Part shown: in pieces, positions 6,664-10,780 of the stretch
Layout: each line of letters begins with the position of its first letter
Position numbering within the stretch: the stretch's first letter is position 1
Assembly (NCBI GenBank): GCA_021827245.1
Contig: JAKAWN010000221.1
Location: 1-10,780, forward strand
Length of the DNA: 10,780 nt
Source: Acidobacteriota bacterium
Lineage (GTDB): Bacteria > Acidobacteriota > Terriglobia > UBA7540
Reading direction: 5' to 3'
Translations under genes and position numbers: made by a program
Notes under the pieces: generated by a model
The model's database searches: none
Told to the model about the DNA's origin: nothing
What the model saw: the letters and a program-made list of their open reading frames with translations, nothing else

Positions 6664-6879
6664 GTCCCACTCTCCGCATCGGAGGCCGAACCGCTCATGC
6701 GCGGTTCATGGCCTCTCTTCCGGGGAGCGGGGACAGAAGGGGAGGCCAAAGGTCGATCTGTCCACCGTGCACGCCGCCCATAGCGAAACGGCCTTCACAG
6801 CGGCGGAAAGGCAGAGACCTCCCCTCGGAATTCATATCGCTCACCCGCCGGGCGCACGGGTCCGGGATAACGTAATTCC
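6664..6879 (+). ncRNA. Candidate structured RNA or leader: three consecutive stem regions
   Basis: Nearly all of the 237-bp gap can fold into three adjacent helical domains. Domain I (6664-6734) has an outer stem, GTCCC plus CTCTCC with GGGGAG plus GGGAC, and an inner 13-bp stem, GAGGCC-GAACCGC (6682-6694) with GCGGTTC-AT-GGCCTC (6701-6715), closed by a TCATGC loop. Domain II (6738-6825) pairs AGGGGAGG with CCTCCCCT and has an inner stem CGCCGC (6772-6777) with GCGGCG (6800-6805). Domain III (6827-6879) pairs GGAATT with AATTCC and encloses ACCCG (6843-6847) with CGGGT (6857-6861). The downstream gene lacks a clear ribosome site, so a structured 5' leader is possible. A DNA role such as a transfer origin or single-strand initiation site is the alternative. 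No known RNA family is recognised. Confidence 0.4.
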
Positions 6880-6890
6880 CAAACCGTACT

Positions 6891-7583
6891 ATGGCTTGGC
6901 GACCTTACGAGAACCTCATGGACGGAGAACTCGACAACACGAAGCCAGGAAAGGTAACCGGCTGGGTGCGTTTCTTCCGCAATGGAAAGCGTCCGCTCCG
7001 GGTCACCTTTGACCTCGACGGAGACTTTCACGAAGACATCCGGGGAGCGCTCGTCCGGCTTCAGAACCCCAACCCTTCCGACAGGGACACCGAACCTGAC
7101 GGGAATGGGTCGTATATGGATGGGATGGCCTGCGTGCAGCGCGGGACGGTGGGAGACATGACGGCGGGACTTTCGCTCGGCCCTTGGACCGCAGCGCTCG
7201 CAGCGAAGCTCATGGCGCAGAATGAGCTCGTCTGGGGCGAAAACGGCATCCAGGGGAGCGAGCGGGAAGAGCGCCGGCAGGAGTTTGTCAACCGTTACCG
7301 CGAGCACATCCAGGCGGGCGATCTCTACTACCCGTACACGGCCTATCCGTACTTCGAATGGTATGCCGCGAACGGCAGGGTGGTGCTGGAGTTGGAGCCT
7401 TCGCAGGTGGAAATTGTGAAAGCAACCCCCACGAAGCCGAAGACTCCGGCGGAGCTTCACGGAGACGAGAGGAAGCGTGCCGAGGCTTTTGGTGCCTTTA
7501 TGGCAAACCTGTTGAAAGGCTTCTCCCGAAAGAACCGCAACAAGGGCGGCGACGGCAACGTCACCGGCATTGTGGTGAGTTAA
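6891..7583 (+). CDS. Unknown protein, 230 residues
   Basis: I do not recognise a named family, though the start GKVTGWVRFFRNGKRPLRVTFDL looks like a conserved domain. I chose the ATG at 6891 because the coding pattern begins there; no good ribosome site precedes it, and the ATG at 6918 is a fallback. Residues about 20-62 look beta-rich and end in DLDGDFHEDIRGALVRLQN. A middle section (GTVGDMTAGLSLGPW) precedes a charged helix (EREERRQEFVNRYREHI), a tyrosine-rich segment (DLYYPYTAYPYFEWYAANG) and a basic tail. There is no membrane segment. The WVRF-x-RNG string is shared with the 146-residue protein of the same block. The gene follows the structured spacer and ends seven bases before a hairpin, ahead of the recombination module. 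Confidence 0.75.
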   Translation: MAWRPYENLMDGELDNTKPGKVTGWVRFFRNGKRPLRVTFDLDGDFHEDIRGALVRLQNPNPSDRDTEPDGNGSYMDGMACVQRGTVGDMTAGLSLGPWTAALAAKLMAQNELVWGENGIQGSEREERRQEFVNRYREHIQAGDLYYPYTAYPYFEWYAANGRVVLELEPSQVEIVKATPTKPKTPAELHGDERKRAEAFGAFMANLLKGFSRKNRNKGGDGNVTGIVVS

Positions 7584-7589
7584 GGTTCA

Positions 7590-7611
7590 GCCGGGGCAAT
7601 CGCGCCCCGGC
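7590..7611 (+). terminator. Strong GC hairpin at the end of the accessory block, no T-run
   Basis: GCCGGGGC (7590-7597) and GCCCCGGC (7604-7611) form a perfect 8-bp stem with an AATCGC loop, seven bases after the stop of the 230-residue gene. The following bases are GGGTGGGCGG, so the U-tract of an intrinsic terminator is missing. It may still pause polymerase or block 3' exonucleases. Confidence 0.4.
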
Positions 7612-7653
7612 GGGTGGGCGGCCAGTTCAATATCAAGGGCGTGGAGTAAAACT

Positions 7654-7902
7654 ATGCAATTCGATATCTCAGTACAAAACCAATCTGCCGCCGGAAACAA
7701 CGGACCCGAAGCATCCTTTGATACCGAGTCGCTGCTTACGGTCCAGGAAGTGGCGGCCCTTCTCAGGGTGCCGGTTTCGTGGGTGTACGAGCGTACCAGG
7801 CGGCGGGGAAACGAGAGGTTGCCGCACGTGAAAGTGGGGAAGTACGTACGCTTCCGTCCATGTGAAATACAAGCCTATCTGGAGACCTTGCGCCGTGGCT
7901 GA
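7654..7902 (+). CDS. Excisionase-like helix-turn-helix protein
   Basis: This 82-residue protein starts seven bases after GGAG (7643-7646). Residues 27-82 match the MerR-like HTH_17/excisionase pattern: LLTVQEVAALLRVPVSWVYERTRR, a turn, then LPHVKVGKYVRFRPCEIQAYLETLRR. That pattern (EVA-LL-VP at the turn, then a KVG-Y-RF wing) is the signature of small DNA-bending proteins of mobile elements. The first 25 residues are a polar, low-complexity extension. It lies directly upstream of the tyrosine integrase, which is the usual place for Xis. I infer that it binds near the att site to favour excision and perhaps also represses its own operon. A small transcription regulator of the same fold cannot be excluded. 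Confidence 0.85.
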   Translation: MQFDISVQNQSAAGNNGPEASFDTESLLTVQEVAALLRVPVSWVYERTRRRGNERLPHVKVGKYVRFRPCEIQAYLETLRRG

Positions 7903-7972
7903 GCGAACGGGTAAACTGGCAGCCGACCGAAGAAAAAGCTGGCGAGCCAATGAGAGAAAGGAATTGACCTGT

Positions 7973-9151
7973 ATGGCTCGACGGCGCTATCAAATTGGTT
8001 GTTTGTTTATCCGTGGGAGACGACGTAAGGTGTGGGTCGCACGCTGGAGGGAAGACGTGATCCGGCCGGATGGCACGCTCGGAAGAGTGCACCGCTCTGA
8101 GGTGCTGGGACTGGTGAGCGAAATCCATGGCCGGCGTGAGGCTCAGAAGTTATTGGGAAACCGACTCAGAAGTATCAATCAAGGCGGACATCGTCCGCAG
8201 GCAACGTTAACCTTTGAACAATTTGTTCGAGATCAATGGGAGCTCAGCGTGCTCCCCATTCTCAAGCCCTCAAGTGCTCAGCACTATAGCTATGAACTTC
8301 ACCACTACCTCCTGCCCGCTTTTGGCCCGGTGCGCCTCTGCGACTTCACTCGTGGGAATATTCAATCTTTCCTCGCAGTGAAGCGGCAGCAAGGCTACTC
8401 CGGGTCCTCCGTCCATGGTATGCGCACGACGCTCAGCAAGGTCTTGCAGACGGCTGTGGACTGGGGATATCTTGAACAGAATGCCTCGCGTGGCATACGG
8501 ATCGGGGGGCGCCAAACAACGCAGGCACGGACCTTCCTCATTCCCGAACAGGTTCGGCGGCTCCACGACGCGCTTCCCGAGCCATGCCGTACGCTTGTCA
8601 TGCTGGCGGCTCTTACCGGCATGCGTATTGGGGAGCTCCTGGCGCTGCGGTGGAATGCCATCGACTTTACGCACAATTCCATCTCGGTGAGGGAATCATT
8701 CTACAAGGGGCAGTTCGGGAGCCCCAAAACCCGCAGCAGCCGTCGCGATGTGCCTATGAGCGAGCCGGTTCGCAAGGCGCTCAGTGACTATCGCACTCGG
8801 GCGAAACATTCAGGGCCTGACGGTCTCGTTTTCTCCAGTCGCGTGAACACGCCCCTGAATGCCAAAAACCTGCTGCGGCGAGCGCTGCAACCGGCCTGCC
8901 GGAAACTCGAATTACCCCTCGTGAGCTGGCACAGCTTTCGGCACACCCACGCCACCCTACTTGGGGAAGTGGGCGAATCGGTGAAGACCGCTCAGGCGAT
9001 CCTCGGTCACTCGGACCTTCACACCACGCTCAATGTATACACACACGTGATTCCTGAGTCCCAGCGGCGGGCGGTGGCGAAGGTTGCCGACATTTTGTTC
9101 CCAAGTGTTCCCAAGTTGGCGAAGGAAGGGGAAACTGCGAATGGTAAGTAA
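7973..9151 (+). CDS. int: Tyrosine site-specific integrase of the left element
   Basis: This 392-residue recombinase inserts and excises the element by strand exchange through a 3'-phosphotyrosine. I chose the ATG at 7973, ten bases after AGAAAGGA; the GTG codons at 7862 and 7895 would give an unusual N-terminal extension. A basic arm-binding segment (MARRRYQIGCLFIRGRRRKVWVARW) is followed by a core-binding SAM-like domain (about 75-175) and the catalytic domain. All key residues are present: R218 in TGMRIGE, K252, H320 and R323 in HSFR, H346 in LGHSD and nucleophile Y356. It is preceded by the excisionase-like gene, and its stop is 27 bases from the tRNA-Lys fragment, so this xis-int-att layout marks the right end of the left element. 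The arm domain resembles integrases I associate with Acidobacteriota; that is from memory. Confidence 0.93.
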   Translation: MARRRYQIGCLFIRGRRRKVWVARWREDVIRPDGTLGRVHRSEVLGLVSEIHGRREAQKLLGNRLRSINQGGHRPQATLTFEQFVRDQWELSVLPILKPSSAQHYSYELHHYLLPAFGPVRLCDFTRGNIQSFLAVKRQQGYSGSSVHGMRTTLSKVLQTAVDWGYLEQNASRGIRIGGRQTTQARTFLIPEQVRRLHDALPEPCRTLVMLAALTGMRIGELLALRWNAIDFTHNSISVRESFYKGQFGSPKTRSSRRDVPMSEPVRKALSDYRTRAKHSGPDGLVFSSRVNTPLNAKNLLRRALQPACRKLELPLVSWHSFRHTHATLLGEVGESVKTAQAILGHSDLHTTLNVYTHVIPESQRRAVAKVADILFPSVPKLAKEGETANGK

Positions 9152-9178
9152 TTGATTCTGTGTAGCTTAAGGGTTGGA

Positions 9179-9225
9179 TGGTGAGCCGTGAGGGAATCGA
9201 ACCCCCAACCTACTGATTAAGAGTC
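9179..9225 (-). pseudogene. 3' half of a tRNA-Lys(CTT) gene, probable att core
   Basis: Read on the minus strand, this holds the anticodon loop CTCTTAA (9223-9217, anticodon CTT at 9221-9219), a variable region, the T arm (GGGGG, loop TTCGATT, CCCTC), the 3' acceptor strand ACGGCTC, the discriminator A and an encoded CCA (9181-9179). The 5' half is absent: the anticodon stem fails at 9226 (A-A mismatch), and no D arm or GAGCCGT acceptor strand follows. Integrases commonly cut tRNA genes in the anticodon loop and leave such 3' duplicates. The fragment lies between two integrase genes, so it is best read as an attachment core shared by two elements. Confidence 0.85.
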
Positions 9226-9257
9226 TGTGGGTGTTCAGTTATCAATAACTTACAGAC
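9223..9257. repeat. Nested palindromes at the edge of the att core
   Basis: GTCTGT (9223-9228) is repeated inverted as ACAGAC (9252-9257). Between them AGTTAT and ATAACT (9237-9250) form a perfect 6-bp inverted repeat around CA. These lie exactly where the tRNA match ends and could bind the recombinase or its directionality factor. An RNA hairpin is the alternative. Confidence 0.5.
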
Positions 9258-9290
9258 GATTAATACTGATTTCATTAAGTCATGTTACCC

Positions 9291-9319
9291 TTGTAAATAC
9301 AGGCTAACAGGAGTATCTT
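9291..9319 (+). promoter_or_regulatory. Candidate sigma70-type promoter of the second integrase
   Basis: TTGTAA (9291-9296) and TATCTT (9314-9319) are 17 bases apart, each with 4/6 consensus matches, in an AT-rich stretch unlike its surroundings. A start near 9326 would give a leader of about 75 bases that contains the 11-bp tandem repeat. Confidence 0.35.
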
Positions 9320-9354
9320 AGGATTACGGGTGATACCGCAAAGTTAATTCTGTC

Positions 9355-9376
9355 GGTAGCACCCAGGTAGCACCCA
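9355..9376 (+). repeat. Tandem 11-bp repeat GGTAGCACCCA
   Basis: GGTAGCACCCA occurs twice head to tail (9355-9365 and 9366-9376), 26 bases before the start of the second integrase and about 130 bases from the att core. Position and period suit arm-type integrase sites or an autoregulatory operator. Confidence 0.6.
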
Positions 9377-9401
9377 AGCCCGTATGACAGGAGTCAGTGC
9401 C

Positions 9402-10550
9402 ATGCGTCAGAGCATAACCCTTACAGAAGCGAGAGTTAGAGACATGTCGGCCACATGCCGAAAAGTGTACTACTCGGACAATAAAATTCGGGGCTTAAGG
9501 CTGCTGGTGTACCCTTCCGGTGCGAAGAGTTTCTTGGTGTATCGGAAGATTCAAGGAAAGCCTGAGCGTGTCTTTCTCGGCAAGTGGCCCGATATCGCGG
9601 TTGAACAGGCCCGCAAGATGGCAGAACAAACCAATGGCGCTATCGCCCAAGGCCGCAATCCTGCGGAAGAGAAGCGACAGCACAGGCTGGAAGGAACCTT
9701 TGGCAACCTGTTTGAGCGATACCTGGAATTGCACGCAAGGCCAAACAAACAACCCCGTAGTGTTGCCGAGGATGAAGCAAACTACCGGCGCTATCTGTCA
9801 GGCTGGAAAGAGCGGCGACTCTCTACGATCACCCGCCGTGACGTTCAGAGGCTCCACATTGGGTTGCGCGAGAAGCATGGGGTGTATGCAGCCAACCGAG
9901 TGCTGGCGCTGCTTTCCACGGTGTTCAACAAGGCCGCGGAGTATGGCTGGCAAGGATCCAACCCCTGCAAGGGTGTTAAGAAATTCCGCGAAGAAAGCCG
10001 TGAGCGTTTTCTGACGGCAGATGAGATGCCGCGATTCCTGAAAGCCTTGGCCGAAGAGCCCGACGCGAACTTCCGCGACTTCATTTTGTTGGATCTCCTG
10101 ACCGGCGCACGCCGCAGCAACATTCTTGCTATGCGATGGGAAGAAATTGACTTTGCCGGCGCGGTCTGGCGGATTCCGCGAACAAAAGGGAACAAGGTGC
10201 AATCTATCCCGCTGGCGGGTCCGGCACTGAAGATTCTGGAAGCCCGGCGCGAGCGGATTTTGAGCGAGTGGGTTTTCCCGAGCGACATCATTCCCGGGCA
10301 GCATGTGCAGGAGTTTCGCGCCCCCTGGAAATCCCTCCTGAAGCGTGCGGAAATCAGCAATCTGAGGCCGCACGATGTGAGGCGCACATTGGGCAGTTGG
10401 ATGAGCAAGAACGTGGCCCTGCCAGTTGTGAAAGCAGCTTTGGGCCATGCCGATATCAGCACGACCGCAATCTACACCCGTAGCGAAAACCCTGAAGTAA
10501 GGAAGGCCTTCGAAGTGACAGCACAGAGGATGCTTGGGGCGGCATCATGA
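9402..10550 (+). CDS. int: P4-type tyrosine integrase of the second element
   Basis: This 382-residue integrase starts at the ATG eight bases after CAGGAG (9388-9393); the ATG at 9384 would place that ribosome site inside the gene. The N-terminus has the arm-type DNA-binding domain of P4-like integrases (SITLTEARVRDM, then GLRLLVYPSGAKSFLVYRKIQGKPERVFLGKWPDIAVEQAR and a GRNPAEEKR linker). A core-binding domain covers about 104-205. The catalytic set is complete: R237 in TGARRS, a lysine in TKGNK, H324 and R327 in HDVR, H349 in LGHAD and nucleophile Y358. It reads away from the tRNA-Lys fragment and is clearly different from the integrase on the other side. The stop overlaps the ATG of the next gene (10547-10550). 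P4-type integrases usually insert genomic islands at tRNA genes. Confidence 0.93.
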   Translation: MRQSITLTEARVRDMSATCRKVYYSDNKIRGLRLLVYPSGAKSFLVYRKIQGKPERVFLGKWPDIAVEQARKMAEQTNGAIAQGRNPAEEKRQHRLEGTFGNLFERYLELHARPNKQPRSVAEDEANYRRYLSGWKERRLSTITRRDVQRLHIGLREKHGVYAANRVLALLSTVFNKAAEYGWQGSNPCKGVKKFREESRERFLTADEMPRFLKALAEEPDANFRDFILLDLLTGARRSNILAMRWEEIDFAGAVWRIPRTKGNKVQSIPLAGPALKILEARRERILSEWVFPSDIIPGQHVQEFRAPWKSLLKRAEISNLRPHDVRRTLGSWMSKNVALPVVKAALGHADISTTAIYTRSENPEVRKAFEVTAQRMLGAAS

Positions 10551-10780
10551 AGTCCAAAAGCCCATTTGGTGACCCGCCATGCCCATTCAAAACGAGCCGC
10601 AAGGGCGAGCGGAATTGGCGGCAAGCGGTGCAGTTGGCCGACCAGTTTGACCGCCGCGCAGCCACGCTACTACGGGACCCTGAAGCATCCCCGGTACTCA
10701 AAGCCTTCGGAAACATTCTCAGGGACGCGGCCGCAAGTATTCAGAAAGGTGCGGTCCTAGAAAATTTCCTTGAGTGGTTT
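10547..10780 (+). CDS. Unknown protein coupled to the P4-type integrase (3' partial)
   Basis: An ATG overlapping the integrase stop (ATGA) opens a frame that stays free of stops for 78 codons to the right edge. The start reads MKSKSPFGDPPCPFKTSRKG, followed by a helical, charged stretch (NWRQAVQLADQFDRRAATLL, SPVLKAFGNILRDAAASI). There is no separate ribosome site, so initiation probably depends on translation of the integrase. I do not recognise the family. It may be a small accessory or cargo gene of the second element. Confidence 0.6.
   Translation, partial: MKSKSPFGDPPCPFKTSRKGERNWRQAVQLADQFDRRAATLLRDPEASPVLKAFGNILRDAAASIQKGAVLENFLEWF

Larger units (their letters stand above)
1..9178. 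mobile_element. Right end of an integrative conjugative element
   Basis: All genes run rightward and pass from transfer functions (membrane vWA protein, coupling ATPase, replication-relaxation protein) through unknown cargo to excisionase, integrase and a tRNA-derived att core, the classic terminal order of an ICE. The left end, relaxase and secretion channel are outside the window. A mobilisable island rather than a fully conjugative one remains possible. Confidence 0.65.
9226..10780. mobile_element. Start of a second tRNA-Lys-associated integrated element
   Basis: On the 5' side of the tRNA fragment, sequence composition changes (AT-rich leader) and a different, P4-type integrase with its own leader repeats begins. 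After insertion at the 3' end of a tRNA gene, element DNA lies on the 5' side of the leftover 3' fragment, which fits a separate element here. Its far end should carry the intact tRNA-Lys, outside this window. Confidence 0.5.

Noticed and set aside
6664..6734. Group II intron or known riboswitch
   Set aside because: I see no recognisable conserved core such as domain V, no intron-encoded protein and no ligand-pocket motif I can name.
7590..7611. Classical intrinsic terminator
   Set aside because: The stem is strong but is followed by a G-rich stretch instead of a T-run; kept only as a low-confidence hairpin.
7862..7972. Longer integrase starting at GTG 7862 or 7895, overlapping the excisionase gene
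   Set aside because: The family-like N-terminus begins at ATG 7973, which has a good ribosome site; the extension has no recognisable pattern.
9179..9260. Complete tRNA-Lys gene
   Set aside because: No D arm, no GAGCCGT 5' acceptor strand and a broken anticodon stem; only the 3' half is present.
9355..9376. CRISPR-like array
   Set aside because: Only two abutting 11-bp copies without spacers; no array or cas gene is present.

Overview
The window (roughly 58% GC by eye, every convincing gene on the + strand) looks like the right-hand end of an integrative and conjugative element (ICE) next to the start of a second integrated element. The host is probably a Gram-negative-type bacterium. The arm domain of the first integrase reminds me of Acidobacteriota proteins and the second integrase is of the P4 type common in Proteobacteria, so I cannot fix the taxon.

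Positions 1-4635 are the conjugation part. A large membrane protein with a von Willebrand A-like C-terminal domain is cut by the left window edge. It is followed by a 94-residue protein with two membrane helices, a VirD4/TraG-type coupling ATPase that lacks membrane helices of its own, a cysteine-rich zinc-ribbon protein, and a replication-relaxation-type winged-helix protein. Stops and starts overlap or nearly touch from the 94-residue protein onward, which suggests an operon. No relaxase and no other type IV secretion genes are in view; they would have to lie to the left.

Positions 4636-7583 are an accessory block of four co-directional genes I do not recognise (146, 325, 75 and 230 residues). 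The intergenic spaces are unusually structured. The 325-residue gene is bracketed by a 26-bp inverted repeat (24/26 matches). The 237-bp gap before the 230-residue gene can fold almost entirely into three consecutive helices. A GC-rich hairpin without a T-run follows each of the four stop codons.

Positions 7654-9178 are the recombination module of the first element: an excisionase-like HTH protein and a complete tyrosine integrase. This ends at a truncated tRNA-Lys(CTT) gene on the minus strand (9179-9225), of which only the anticodon loop to CCA remains. On the other side of the fragment lies an AT-rich leader with palindromes and a tandem 11-bp repeat, then a second, P4-type integrase (9402-10550) and the start of a translationally coupled unknown gene that runs off the right edge. 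The simplest reading is two elements inserted in tandem at one tRNA-Lys gene and sharing this att core.
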